64,000 nucleotides of DNA from positions 103,501-167,500 of the forward strand of contig JAJTWR010000090.1 of assembly GCA_021613335.1 (NCBI GenBank), in the 5' to 3' direction. The notes below the pieces were generated by a model. It was given only the letters and a program-made list of their open reading frames with translations. It ran no database searches and was not told where the DNA came from. Positions 1-13,252 of this stretch are shown here, in pieces. Within the stretch, counting starts at the first letter, position 1. Every line of letters begins with the position of its first letter. This DNA is from Whitmania pigra (taxonomy: Eukaryota > Annelida > Clitellata > Hirudinida > Haemopidae). Position numbers and translations under genes: made by a program.

Positions 1-627
<627 letters not shown>

Positions 628-929
628 TGATGGTAGTGACAATCCTTTTGAAAGTAATTGACAATTTGATACGGAGAGATCATGACAGCTCTACGCATAG
701 ATTAGCAAGACTTCTGTCATTTACCACCTTTAATCTTCGAATGTACGAAATATATTTTTAATCTTTGATTGTTTGAAACACATTTTCTGACATTTTTAAT
801 CAATTAAAATGTAAAACCGTGTTTAATTTCGCAAATTTCAAAAAATAGAACTAAGTGATTAATGTCGCTTTTTTAAATGCCACGGGGGCGTAATGTAACG
901 GGGACAGAATGTGAGCATCTACTGCAGTG
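628..929. other. Unique AT-rich spacer
   Basis: About 300 bases of non-repetitive AT-rich DNA between two microsatellites. No coding, tRNA-like or promoter signal was recognised. Confidence 0.5.
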
Positions 930-1084
930 TGAGTGTTGTGTGTGTGTGTGTGTGTTTGTGTATGTGTGTGTGTATGTGTTGTGTGTGTGTGTGTGTGTGT
1001 GTGCTTGTGTTCGCGTGTGTGTGTGTGTGTGTGCTTGTGTGTTCGTGTGTGTTCGTGTGTGTTCGTGTGTGTGTGTGTGTGTAT
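930..1084. repeat. (GT)n microsatellite
   Basis: Dinucleotide GT tract with regular interruptions (GTTCGTGTGT and GTATGT). The Cys/Val- and His/Thr-rich translations over it are artefacts. Confidence 0.95.
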
Positions 1085-1189
1085 GAGGATCGATGGAACA
1101 GGAAAGGACGTGGCAACTGCCTGCAAGTTTGAATAATACAACACGAGTTTGCAATAATAACGTAATGCCTTTAAATATTACAATAACAT

Positions 1190-1505
1190 ACTTAAATAAT
1201 AACAAAATTTTCTTAAATAATAAATAATATCTTTAAATAATAAATAATATCTTTAAATAATAAACAATATCTTTAAATAATAAATAATATTTTTAAATAA
1301 TAAATAATATCTTTAAATAATAAACAATATCTTTAAATAATAAATAATATTTTTAAATAATAAATAATATCTTTAAATGATAAACAATATCTTTAAATAT
1401 TAAATAATATCTTTAAATAATAAATAATATTTTTAAATATTAAATAATATCTTTAAATAATAAATAATATCTTTAAATAATAAATAATATCTTTAAATAA
1501 AGAAT
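1190..1505. repeat. 20-bp AT-rich minisatellite
   Basis: About 15 tandem copies of a 20-base unit, CTTTAAATAATAAATAATAT, with few variants (AAACAATAT, TTTTTAAAT). It is followed by about 350 bases of AT-rich single-copy sequence with no recognisable gene. Confidence 0.93.
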
Positions 1506-1850
1506 AAAAATTGGACAGCGATTCAACCACGTGCCAGTCAGATTATCTTTACGCTGGACGAGCGGGAAATTTTATGACCTCCGTTTTTATGAAAGCAGAC
1601 GTCAAAGATTCCAGAATATTTTATGACGATTATCAACATCAACAGTCTCAACACGATTTGCAGCAATCTCAATATGAATGTAGTAAATTGTTTTTAACAA
1701 AATATAGATAAATCAATCAATAATTTGTAAGCATAATTCAAATAATAATGTCAAAAAGTATAACCACTTGAAATATGATTAACAGGTCGCAAAAGTTATA
1801 ACATTTGTTGAATTATGAGTGGGCCGAAACATTAAGATTAGTTAAAGATT

Positions 1851-2126
<276 letters not shown>

Positions 2127-2317
2127 TTATCATTATCATTTACTATTATTTTGCATTTGTACGAAGCATTTATATTATAAAGTGTCACATGACGTCATTA
2201 TAGGTAGGTGATGAGCACCTGCACACATCATTGCCGACATTGAATGAGCGAACAGCGATCACGTAATATCCGCAATTGTTAACAAGTCATTCTTATCTTA
2301 GAATTTATTAATTAGCT

Positions 2318-2663
<346 letters not shown>

Positions 2664-3490
2664 GAGAGTTTAGATCAGTGATTATTCAAAAGTCTTTATC
2701 AAAAGTGTCTAGTTGATTTTGAGTGTTTGTGTCAGAAATTAAAAAAAGGATTTTGAGGACTGAATAGGACTACTCAGTATACTTGTAAATTATAATATGA
2801 ATATTAACATTAATTAATCACAGCATAAATTATAATAATAAATATTAACATAAATCATAGCATAAATATTAATATTTTTTGTTTTTTCCATTACCAAATT
2901 GACACAAAAGTGTCATAAATAATATTCCGAGAATGGCGCCTAGAGGACTGTAATTTCCAATTACGTAATGACCCTTGCTGTAACGATTGTTTTTGTAGCT
3001 TTTAAATTATTTGATATGATGCTTAACAACAATATTTACAATAATACAATACTACAAAAAGTTTGTGAAATTTATTGAATAATGTTATTCATACAAATGC
3101 TAATATTTATAATATATATATAAATATAATATATACATATATATATATATATACAATTATTGTAATATTTAATTTCCAACAAATCACGGAAATTGTGAAT
3201 ATTATGTAATATAAAAAAAAAATATATATTTATAATAAATTATAAAACCACAGCAAGGCAGACATTTGTCATCCAATTTCAGAAGAATTTCAGCCAATTT
3301 CGTTAAGACAGGAAAATTGCGCCAAATGATGGATTGAATGAAATCTGTAAAAACACTTGTCACTGTTTGAGGAAATGGCACTTCAGAGTATTCGACTATT
3401 TTCAAGCCAGACGAGCAAGAATCGTAGCGCGAATGACGTACAAGATAAGGGAAGCGCGGGAGGGGAATGGTGGTATGACGTAACAGTCCT

Positions 3491-3498
3491 TATAAAAG
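3491..3498 (+). promoter_or_regulatory. TATA box of the intermediate filament gene
   Basis: TATAAAAG lies 95 bases before the start codon at 3586. An initiator-like TTCACTT sits at 3524-3529, about 33-35 bases downstream of the TATA, which is the expected TATA-to-start distance. Placement is by consensus only. Confidence 0.65.
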
Positions 3499-3585
3499 GC
3501 TTTCGACAACCTAACTAACCCGTTCACTTCAACTCTTTCGTTTCGAAGTGTTTTTGGGCAGGCATCCCTCCTTCCTACTACTGTC

Positions 3586-5509
3586 ATGGATACTCGTCCT
3601 GCTATGAACTCTCACAATGTCACGCAGTCAGGAGACAAAGTCGTCAGTGCTAGGTCGAGCGTTGACCTCGATTCCGGCAGCACCTATTCCACTTACCAAA
3701 CGACCGTTGTTCCCCATCAGTTGATCATTCAAAGGACATATACAGGAAGTCTGTCGTCCGGAGGGTTTAGCATGTCTCGGTCGAGTGCCGATAGGTCCAG
3801 GTCCATCATGGTCCCTGGCGTCCATCTGGCTAGCAAGGAAGTCGACTCTGCCATGCTCATCAGGAACAGAGAGAAGAAGGACATGCAAGATTTGAACCTT
3901 AGGCTGAGCAGGTACATTGAAACTGTCCGATTCTTGGAGGCTCAGAACAAACAGCTAGACAACGAGATCAAAGCCCTGAAGGCCAAGTGGGGCAAAGAGA
4001 CGAGCCAGGTGAGGGCCATGTTTGAGGCGGATTTGGAGGAAGCTCGGAGGATTAAAGATGACTTGGAGAAGGAAAATGCCAAAATGGAGATCAAGATTAC
4101 GTCTGTCGTCGAAGCATTGGATGTGGAAAAGAGAAGGTTTTGTTATTATTATTACTTATTTATTTATTTGATATTAATTATTTGTAATTATATTATTATT
4201 TAGTTATATTTTATTGTTTTAAATTATATTTTATTTGCTAATAATTACTTGTTTTAATTTATTTCCTATTAATTATTTTTTTAATGCCTTTATTATCGAG
4301 CAATTGTAGTACTTGAATAGCACTAATATTTTGATAGATCTATATGACTTCTGAAGCCCAATAAAATCTCCAATTAATCTTTATTTCTCTCATTTGATTG
4401 CTTCATATTGCGCAACAACAACAACAGGTACTTGATCTTTGCCCGCCAATCAAATTGACACTTGAAATTCTCTGCATTTCTGCTTACCTGTCTGTCCTCA
4501 ATGAGTAAAACTTCTTCGACGTCAACAAAATATTTAAAAAAAAAAGATAATGATAACAGTTATAATAATGATGATAACTATGGTGCTGATTATGATAGTA
4601 ATAATAATTATTATTATAACAATGACAGAAATGGTCATTGTTGATGTCGTTGTCCAATTGACCTCCAATAATACCCACCAGAAATGCCACCAACAAACAA
4701 ACCGTAACTGAATATCGAGAGAAAATTGAAAACCAGAATAAAGAACTGGTTGACCTTCGAGCCCACAATGACCTTTTTCAGAGGAAATTGGAACTTTTCG
4801 AAGGCGACAAGGACAGGGACAAGAAGCTAATCCTGGAGCTCAAGGAAGCTGTTAATCGATACAGAACAGTGAGTCTCCATTATTATGTTGAGCTGAACTG
4901 AATTTGAATTTGAATTTGAATAGCAGGATGCAATGAACTGAATTTGAATTTGAACTTGAATTTGAATAGCAGGATGCAATGAACTGAACTGCATTTGAAA
5001 TTGAATAGCAGTGTGCAATGAACTGAACTGAATATGAATTTGAATTTATTTTTTTAGTTTCTTAATTAGATTTTTTTTCTCGTTATATTTTACGAATGCT
5101 TCCTTGGTGATCATAAAATTATTTAATAATAATAATAACAGTTAATAAAACCAATAAGTAAAAATTAAAATAAGTCTAGCCCCTGTCTTAGAGGATGAAT
5201 TAGGGTAACTAATTGTTAGCGTTAGGGTTGGAGTTAGGGTTAAGGATGTGTTTTTGGTTAGGGTTAGTAGTTGTTTAATTAACTTATTATTAATAAGCAT
5301 ACTAATATTATTAATACATTTTTTAGGATTTGGACAGTCAGACACTGATGTACGTCGATGCCGACAACAGGAGACAATCCTTGGAGGAGGAATTGGAGTT
5401 TCTGAAACAAGTGCACGAACAGGTTAGATAATTTATTATTAATTAGCAATTAATTACAATAAACACATTATTTCATCAATCTAGCATTTTTATCGTTTTA
5501 TCAACATCA

Positions 5510-5541
<32 letters not shown>

Positions 5542-7609
5542 GCTACTGTTATAAATGAGAAATATATAATTAAGTTTATATCGCAAAATAATTAAATGAC
5601 TATTTTTTTTACAAATTAAAAAATTAATCAGACTTTAAATTTATTATAATTTTTAATTTCACCAGGAAATGAAGGAACTAAACATCCTCATCTTGAAAGA
5701 TTACTCGATCGTCAACAGACAATTCTGGAAAACAGAAATGGAAAGAGCACTTAAGGAAATCCAAGAGCTTTACGATGACAAACTCGATTCCATTAGAGAC
5801 GAAACCGAAACTTTCTACCAACTGAAAGTGGGTTTTTTTTTATTATTGTTCAAAATTTAATGTTCATTTGAGCGAAATGTAGTAAGTAATTTGGTGAGTT
5901 AGCATTCAAGTTATTATTATTATAATAATGAAGATTTGTCATTTGTAATAATAAATAAAATTAATAAAAATATTGCAAAAATTTGTTATTATTAATCTTA
6001 TTTCTCGTTAAGAAATCAACGATTTATTCAGATTACAAATCCTTATTTCTATTATATTATTACTAAACTTATAATCGATTTTAAAGACATACATTTAAAT
6101 TAAAACATATATTTAAAATTAAATTTCCAATATTCAACCTGTCAGATACAAGAGATCAGAAACAGTAATCAGCGAAACGCTTTGGAAGTTGACCAAGCTA
6201 AGGACAATGCCAAGAAACACAAATCCAGTGTCATCGAGTTGAGAGAAAAGGTCACAATTCTGGAGGGTCAGGTCAGTTCAAAAGTTTTGAGTTCAAAGTT
6301 CAAACGTCTGAAATAACGTGGGCGTGCAGTTTTTTAATTTTATCAGCGTAGAATTTTACGGGAACCTTGTTGAATATGAATTTAAAATGGTTAAGATAAA
6401 AAAAAATATATATATTAATTAATTAATTAATGCGAAAAAGTAACCAATAACCACCACCATCTCAAATTCCATACGCTTGATCACCATCATCACCATCATC
6501 ATCACCAACATCATCATAGTCATCACCACCATTGTCAACAATTCTCGTTCAGAACAACAACCTGCAAACGGAACTGGAAATCTTGAAACACGAAAACGAA
6601 AAGCGGGAAAGAAATCTGGAAACTGAAAACGACGACCTCAGATTGGAGGCCTGCAAATACAAGGCAGAACTGGAAGGACTTTGGATTGAAATCAACAAGA
6701 TGAGGCATGCCAGGGACGGATTGGAATTGGAAATAGCAGCTTACAGGAAGCTATTGGAAGCTGAAGAGAGCAGGTATTGAGATACGATGTTCACTTTGAG
6801 GATATGGTTGTAGAGATGAGCCAGAAGATTTAGAGGGATTTCGGGGGGTTTAAGTTAAGGCTAGGGTATGGAAAGGGTTAGAGAAGGATAGGGTTAAGGT
6901 TAGGGTATGGAAAGGGTTAGGGTTATTGGTATGGGTAGAGTTTGGTTAAGCTAGGGTTAGAGTCAGTGTTAGAAGTGTTCTTGTTTTGGAAACTTTGTTA
7001 ATTTGAAAATTTTATGACCTTAACACGACATTGAAATAAATATGATGACGACGATGATTTATATTTAATAACTCCAACACTAACTACTAAGCTAGCAGGA
7101 ATTATTGGCAGTTAATAACTGTTCAAATCATCTAAAAGACCAAAACAAATTGCTGAAAAATCACTCCAACAGAGACAATCTCTACGAAATGGTAAATGTT
7201 TCCATGAGGGAAAGTGAAATTTCAAGCGCTGACACTAAACGGGGTTCAACGTCCATGGAATCTATTGGCTTAAGGGACGGTCAAAAGTTCAGCCTTAGAG
7301 GGGGTACGAGAACCGTGGGTTTTGTAAGCAGTGCATCGAGTACGAGTAGGTCATGCATGGGTGACTTGGAGATGAGTGGTTCAAATCTTGGAGGAGGTTA
7401 CAGGTTCGGCTCGTCTGGAAGTAGAGACTACTCTGGAATGTACCTAAAAGGTTTGAGGCATGACGTGACAAGGTTCACAGAGAGATAGGCAGCAAGCGGC
7501 ATGTCTTCGCTTGAATGGCTTTTGGCTTCATCATTTAGGCTGTTTCAAATTTGTTTTCGTTGGCATGTTGTTGTTGTTGTTGTTGCTGATGTTGTTGTTG
7601 TTGTTGATT

Positions 7610-7641
<32 letters not shown>

Positions 7642-8508
7642 GCTGTTGTTGTTGTGACTTGTTGGTACTTCCAACTCTTTAAACAGATCTGGTATGGACA
7701 AAGTAGTCGAAAAGATGATAAAAGATAAACAAGACTTTTCACAGCACGTAAAGTACCGTGTTACTGAAAACTACAGCGGTGTGTAAATTTATTCTTTCAA
7801 ATGCTTTCATTTCATCGTTTCACATTTTTCATATTTTTTTTCAATTAACGTTGTTTTGAAAAATTTATTTGTTTTTTATCATTTTTAAGTTTCAATTTTT
7901 TCATAACATTCTCGATTTTTCGTTTATTTGTGTCCACGGGAGCAAGGTGGAGTTTTCTGCCCAAACAAGTTCACAAAATAGATACATTTTCTCGTAATAA
8001 ATAAATAAATAAATACATAAATAAACAATTATGAATATAATTAAACTTATAAATAAATGTGTAAATAAGTACATACATACATAAATAAATTTATACATAA
8101 ATAATTTATAAATAAATAAATAAATAACTCGCCAGGTGACTCCCAGTCAGGCGTCAATCAAAGCGTCAAAAAGGAAACCACGTCAAAGACGAGTGTCCAG
8201 AAAAGTTCAAAAGGTGCAGTTGCAATCGCTGAATGCTCATTGGACGGAAAGTTCATCGTCCTTGATAATTCTGGCAGGAAGGTCAGTCGATTCTATATTT
8301 AGTTTAGTTTTTTCCTTTTAAAACGTTATTTTGAGATTTTTTTATTTTTCGGAACTGCTTTTTCCGGATTTTTTACTTTTTAACTTTGAATTTGATTCCA
8401 TTCAGCTGATATCAATTTAAATTATTTAAATGTTGATAATGAAATATTGTGAATTAAATATTATTATTTAATATTGGGAATTAAATATTATTATTATTAT
8501 TATTTAAA

Positions 8509-8542
<34 letters not shown>

Positions 8543-9056
8543 TAAATATTGTTAATTGTATTTCAAACCCAGGATGAGGCATTGGGAGGCTACAAAATCA
8601 AAAGAAACATCAACGGAATCGACAAAATTGAATACAATTTCGACAAAAGTTTCGTCCTCAGAGCAGGAGCGAAAGTCAAGGTTTCATATTAATTAATAAT
8701 TTATTTATTTAGTTAGTTAGTTATCTTTTATTTTATTTATTTTTATTCATTTATTTGTTTGTTAAAAATTATATTTAATAATTAGGAACTTCACAAAACC
8801 ATGTTTAACTCAAACTAAAATAAAATTAATTTCAGATATGGGCAAACAAGTTAAGGCCATTGAGTGCATTATCCAGTGACCTGGAAACAGATTTTTCCAA
8901 CTGGGGAGTCGGGGAAAGAATCGTTACCGAACTCATCAACCCGAATGGAGAGGTGGAATTATTATTTTTTTAATTTAAACAATTTTTTAATTTTATCTTT
9001 TTTTTTAAATTTCGGATTTATTACAAATTATTGTTATTGTATTAAGTAAGTTAATG

Positions 9057-9109
<53 letters not shown>

Positions 9110-9171
9110 TATTGTTATATTATTTCTAGGAGCGTGCCACTTACATGCAGAACACCACGTACAATGCTTGA
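3586..9171 (+). CDS. Cytoplasmic intermediate filament protein with lamin-tail domain
   Basis: Structural filament-forming coiled-coil protein of the cytoskeleton. The twelve exons are 3586-4136, 4682-4868, 5327-5422, 5666-5827, 6146-6271, 6553-6773, 7173-7472, 7687-7778, 8136-8281, 8573-8680, 8836-8952 and 9130-9171; all junctions are GT-AG and phase-consistent, giving 715 residues. A Ser/Thr-rich head (residues 1 to about 97) leads into coil 1A with the LSRYIETVRFLEAQN consensus (about 107-121). The rod ends near residue 447 with the helix-termination motif AAYRKLLEAEESR. A Gly/Ser-rich spacer follows, then a lamin-tail Ig fold from about residue 602 (exons 9-12). The C-terminus is TTYNA with no CaaX box and I see no nuclear localisation signal, so this is a cytoplasmic protostome-type IF and not a lamin. 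The closest known kind is the annelid/mollusc neuronal and glial IF family (family knowledge). The exon 6/7 junction was chosen by phase and is the least certain. Confidence 0.93.
4893..5045. repeat. Short intronic tandem repeat
   Basis: Three imperfect copies of a unit of about 45 bases built from TGAATTTGAATTTGAA and AGCAGGATGCAATGAACTG, inside intron 2 of the intermediate filament gene. Confidence 0.8.
5208..5272. repeat. Degenerate telomere-like repeat
   Basis: Several TTAGGG-containing words (GTTAGGGTTGG, GTTAGGGTTAAGG, GTTAGGGTTAG) in intron 2 of the intermediate filament gene. They are imperfect and widely spaced. Confidence 0.5.
6853..6958. repeat. Degenerate telomere-like repeat
   Basis: Repeated GGGTATGGAAAGGGTTAG and AGGGTTAAGGTTAGGG words in intron 6 of the intermediate filament gene, again TTAGGG-like but irregular. 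Confidence 0.5.
7566..7654. repeat. (TTG)n microsatellite in intron 7
   Basis: GTT/TTG triplets with occasional GCT and GAT changes, between exons 7 and 8 of the intermediate filament gene. Shorter ATT and ATA arrays at about 8480-8545 and 9056-9110 sit in introns 9 and 11. Confidence 0.9.
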
Positions 9172-9380
9172 GTCTTGTCCTTAAGCAACTTTGGAAAGTT
9201 CAGCCAAGTTCAACTACTTCGGAAATTTGTTGATGTTGTTGTTGTTGTTGTTGTTCAACATTGCGTGTTGCTTTTTTAAAGATTTTTTGTTTGCATTTGT
9301 TGGAATTTCATTTTTAATGGATCAGTAGAAGTAGTTGATAATTGTTGGAACTGTTTTGCTGTAGTCGTTGATTTGTTGCC

Positions 9381-9413
<33 letters not shown>

Positions 9414-9713
9414 ATTGTTGTTGTTGTTGTTGCCAAAATGTTGTGCCACGGCTCATTATAATTTAACCTCGTTTCAAGTTTTAATTCGTGATTTTCTTGA
9501 AAAAATAACAATTTGAAATTGTCTTTCTCAAAATGTTGGAATATTTTGTTTAAAGCAATTTGGTTTTATATTATTTTATTAATTTCCAAATGATGACAAT
9601 TCATTCTCAGACAATTTTTACTGAAAACAAAAATTTAAATCCGAAAATTAAAGTTAAAATTTTGAATCCATAGAAATGTCTCTTGTGTCTTTTGTTTCGC
9701 TTGACTTGCTCCA

Positions 9714-9719
9714 AATAAA
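9714..9719 (+). terminator. Possible polyadenylation signal, intermediate filament gene
   Basis: AATAAA about 540 bases after the stop codon at 9171. It is the first clean hexamer I see after two (TTG)n tracts (9235-9255 and 9375-9432) in the presumed 3' UTR. Confidence 0.35.
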
Positions 9720-10024
9720 TGATTGAACCCAACTTTCAGGTTCATTCGTTGCTGAATATTCCTATTGCAGAGATGCAATGTTTCAACAATTTAAATTCAT
9801 TTACTTGTAAATATCATTTAATGAATTTTTTATAAATTTTACATTAAAAATGCTTAAATAATATCCATTCCAAAAGCCTATTAGCAAATTGTTTTATTAA
9901 AGATAAACCTGAAATCAGCAATTTTATACATTTAATTAATTTTAATGCCAAAGATGATTTCTGATTATCTAATAAATTAATTAATAAGTTAATTAATAAA
10001 TAAGTTAATTACATGTATATACTG
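9720..10024. other. AT-rich intergenic DNA
   Basis: Between the presumed end of the intermediate filament transcript and the first copy of the dispersed element. No coding or RNA signal was seen. Confidence 0.5.
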
Positions 10025-10148
10025 AACCGTGACACTCCCTCACGGGGTAGCAGGGAAAGTCCACACAGACCACGTCGACCGACATGCATACCTGTCCATT
10101 CGGACAGGTGTAATTCTAAGTGGGTAATGATGATGATGATGATGATGG
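10025..10148 (+). repeat. Dispersed element copy 1 with ATG tail
   Basis: A block of about 120 bases starting AACCGTGACACTCCCT, with a perfect 7-bp hairpin (CCTGTCC-ATTC-GGACAGG, 10091-10108) and ending in a short (ATG)n tract. It closely matches the block at 10616-10738. No coding capacity, no clear Pol III boxes. It could be a non-autonomous element or simply part of the local duplication. Confidence 0.6.
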
Positions 10149-10318
10149 TAGTATTTACTTTTTTTAATAATTGTAACTCTTAAATTCAGTATTCTACTGG
10201 TAACTTATGCTAATGTGTTGTTTATTATTATTGTTATTATTATCATTATACTGGTTATTACAGTTATTATTATTTAATAAAATAATAATATTATTATTAT
10301 TAATAATTTCCAAATTAC

Positions 10319-10419
10319 CTCGCATGGATCAATACATTCACAAGTTACACATCCTTGTTTCGTGACTCTGTAGCCACTCTTGCACTCCCCTATGCAATCC
10401 ACAGCCGGGCAAATCCCAT
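10319..10419 (-). CDS. Antistasin-type cysteine-rich exon, copy A
   Basis: One exon (acceptor AAG just above 10419, possible donor GAG|GTAATT at 10319) encodes a 33-residue cysteine-rich module with the spacing ICPAVDC-x3-C-x8-GC-x2-CEC-x3-C. This is the antistasin-type serine protease inhibitor signature. It is a near-duplicate of the exon at 12458-12564, starts in the same splice phase and ends in the same phase. No signal-peptide exon lies immediately upstream: where copy B has one, copy A has the element at 10616. If unspliced at the donor, the frame runs on about 15 codons to a TAA. It is either an alternative exon fed by the signal exon at 12783-12843 or a decapitated duplicate. Confidence 0.6.
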
Positions 10420-10615
10420 CTTATCATTCATGTTGAAATAACAAATAAAAATATTTTTAAGAATGTTTTAAAATTAAACAACTTTCAAACTAATCTAGAA
10501 TGATACTTTAGCAACAATAGAAACATCTTAATCTCTATGCTTGTTACTGTTGAACTTGGTTAAGCAAATTGAATTGATCAAAAGACAAAAAAAAATTTTT
10601 AATCTGAAATCATCC

Positions 10616-10738
10616 AACCGTGACACTCCCTGATAGGGTAGCAGGGAAAGTCCACACACACCACGTCCACAGACACGCACAACTCGCCTTCAGGACAGGT
10701 GTAATGCTGAGGGTATGATGATGATGGTTATGATGATA
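10616..10738 (+). repeat. Dispersed element copy 2 with ATG tail
   Basis: Second copy of the block at 10025, again starting AACCGTGACACTCCCT and ending in ATGATGATGATGG. The hairpin arm is degraded here. The DNA following both copies is also similar (TTTTTTTAATAATT then AATCAGTATTCTACT), so the two copies probably arose by tandem duplication of a larger segment. Confidence 0.6.
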
Positions 10739-10856
10739 TAAACCTTTTTTTAATAATTTCAACTCCTAAAATCAGTATTCTACTAGTTACTATTGAATTG
10801 TTTATTACTATTATTTTTATTATTTTACTGGTTACAAAAGCAACAACAACAACAAT

Positions 10857-11291
<435 letters not shown>

Positions 11292-11325
11292 TATTCAAAA
11301 TGACGTCAATAAATAAAAACAAAAC

Positions 11326-12265
11326 TCATACATTCGAAAGGTGACGGTTTATATTTGAATCACTAAAGTCGTTCATTCGAAAGATGGCGCAATAAATAAA
11401 ATAAAAGTTGTTCATTCGAAAGATGGCGCAATAAATTAAAATAAAATTTATTCATTCGAAAGATGGCGCAATAAATTAAAATAAAATAAAAGTTGTTCGT
11501 TCGAAAGATGGCGCAATAATTAAAATTAAAATTCATTCATTCGAAAGATGGCGCAATAAATAAAATAAAATAAAAGTTGTTCATTCGAAAGATGGCGCAA
11601 TAAATTAAAATAAAATAAAAGTTGTTCATTCGAAAGATGGCGCAATAAATAAAATAAAAGTTGTTCGTTCGAAAGATAGCGCAATAAATTAAAATAAAAT
11701 AAAAGTTGTTCATTCGAAAGATGGCGCAATAATTAAAATTAAAATTCATTCATTCGAAAGATGGCGCAATAAATAAAATAAAATAAAAGTTGTTCATTTG
11801 AAAGATGGCGCAATAAATTAAAATAAAATAAAAGTTGTTCATTCGAAAGATGGCGCAATAAATAAAATAAAAGTTGTTCGTTCGAAAGATGGCGCAATAA
11901 TTAAAATTAAAATTCATTCATTCGAAAGATGGCGCAATAAATAAATAAAATAAAAGTTGTTCGTTCGAAAGATGGCGCAATAATTAAAATTAAAATTCAT
12001 TCATTCGAAAGATGGCGCAATAAATAAATAAAATAAAAGTTGTTCATTCGAAAGATGGCGCAATAAATTAAAATAAAATTCATTCATTCGAAAGATGGCG
12101 CAATAATTAAAATTAAAATTTATTCATTCGAAAGATGGCGCAATAAACAAAATTAAAACTCATTCAGTCGAAAGATGGTGCAATAAATAAATAGAATTCA
12201 TTCATTCGAAAGATGGCGCAATAAACAAAATTAAAAGTCATTCATTCGAAAGATGGCGCAATAAA
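11326..12265. repeat. Minisatellite, about 22 units of 38-46 bp
   Basis: About 22 tandem units, each with the invariant core TTCGAAAGATGGCGCAATAA (only isolated changes such as GATAGCG, GATGGTG, TTTGAAAG). The linker after the core varies between an AAATAAAATAAAAGTTG type and an AATTAAAATTCA type, and the two types alternate in blocks. It lies between the two antistasin-type exons. Confidence 0.95.
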
Positions 12266-12457
12266 TTATTATTATTATTATAATTATTATTAATATTATT
12301 ATTATTATTATTAAAATTATTATTATGTATTGTTTATTATTATTGTTGTTATTATCATTATACTGGTTATTATAGTACTTATTATTGTTGTTATTATTAT
12401 TATTGTTATTATTATTTAATAAAATGATATTATTATTATTATTAATCTCCAAATTAC

Positions 12458-12843
12458 CTCGCAGGGATGAATGCACTCACAAGTTTGACACCCTTGTTTC
12501 GTCACTCTGTAACCACTCTTGCATTCTCTCTTGCAAGCAACAACCGGGCATTTCCATAGAGAATCTTTTCATTAATGGAAAAATAACACAATAAAACCTT
12601 TTTCAAGAATAATTTACAATTATTCTACCTAAATTCATCTGGAAATATGTCAATAACTACAAAAAACTTTTGAAGATTATTTTAAAATTAAACGATAACT
12701 TTTATTCATCCTAAACTGGAAATATTTCAACAACAAAAACGACAAAATATAAAAAGCAGCATTTAAAAATAAAACATCCTACGTCCGTGTGCCACGTGGA
12801 GCACAAACGCGGTCAAAAGGCAGACGACAACCAAAACTTTCAT
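12458..12843 (-). CDS. Small secreted antistasin-type protease inhibitor (signal exon + domain exon B)
   Basis: Likely secreted serine-protease inhibitor of the antistasin family. Exon 1 (12843-12783) encodes a 20-residue signal peptide beginning MKVLVVV and ending VAHG; exon 2 (12564-12458) encodes 35 residues with KCPVVAC-x3-C-x8-GC-x2-CEC-x3-C, eight cysteines in antistasin spacing. The junction is C|GTAGGA to AAAAG|AT, phase 1, joining cleanly. Exon 2 either splices on at GAG|GTAATT or reads through to TAA after about 14 codons; I could not find a convincing next exon. Such inhibitors act on blood-coagulation or digestive proteases in leeches and on other serine proteases in other animals (family knowledge); the target here is unknown. 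Downstream lie a minisatellite and a second, similar exon. Confidence 0.75.
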
Positions 12844-13044
12844 GTCGACGAGGCAAGTTTGAAAATTCAGAGAGCGAGACTGAATACTGAATTCAAGTTT
12901 GCAACTGAAAACGCTGTTGCTCTGAAGAAGAAGATTTTAAAACGTGACATTAAAATAACATTAAAATGTCGACGGTCGATATTCAATTTATGAATCCATA
13001 TTTCATTTTGTCACTGAAAAATTGCTTTTCTGACCTATCAGATC

Positions 13045-13252
13045 TCTCTTTCATTCATTCATCCATTCAACCATTCATTCAATCATTCTTCTATTCATTC
13101 GTCTGTCCGTCCGTCTGTCCGTCTGTCCGTCTGCCCGTCCGTCCGTCCGTTCGTTCGTTCGTTTATTCATTCACTCATTCATCCATTCATTCATTCATTC
13201 ATCCATCTATCGATTCATTCATCCATCCATTCATTCATCCGTCCATCCATTC
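13045..13252. repeat. (ATTC)n/(GTCC)n microsatellite
   Basis: Imperfect tetranucleotide array: CATTCATT, then a GTCCGTCT block, then GTTCGTTC and CATCCATT. The sequence to 14,720 holds no gene I recognise. Confidence 0.9.

Noticed and set aside
1511..1711. 66-codon frame after the first minisatellite
   Set aside because: No recognisable domain, signal peptide or splice sites; most likely chance.
11326..12265. CRISPR-like regular repeats
   Set aside because: The repeats are directly tandem with AT-rich linkers that resemble each other, there are no unique spacers, and the genome is an animal.
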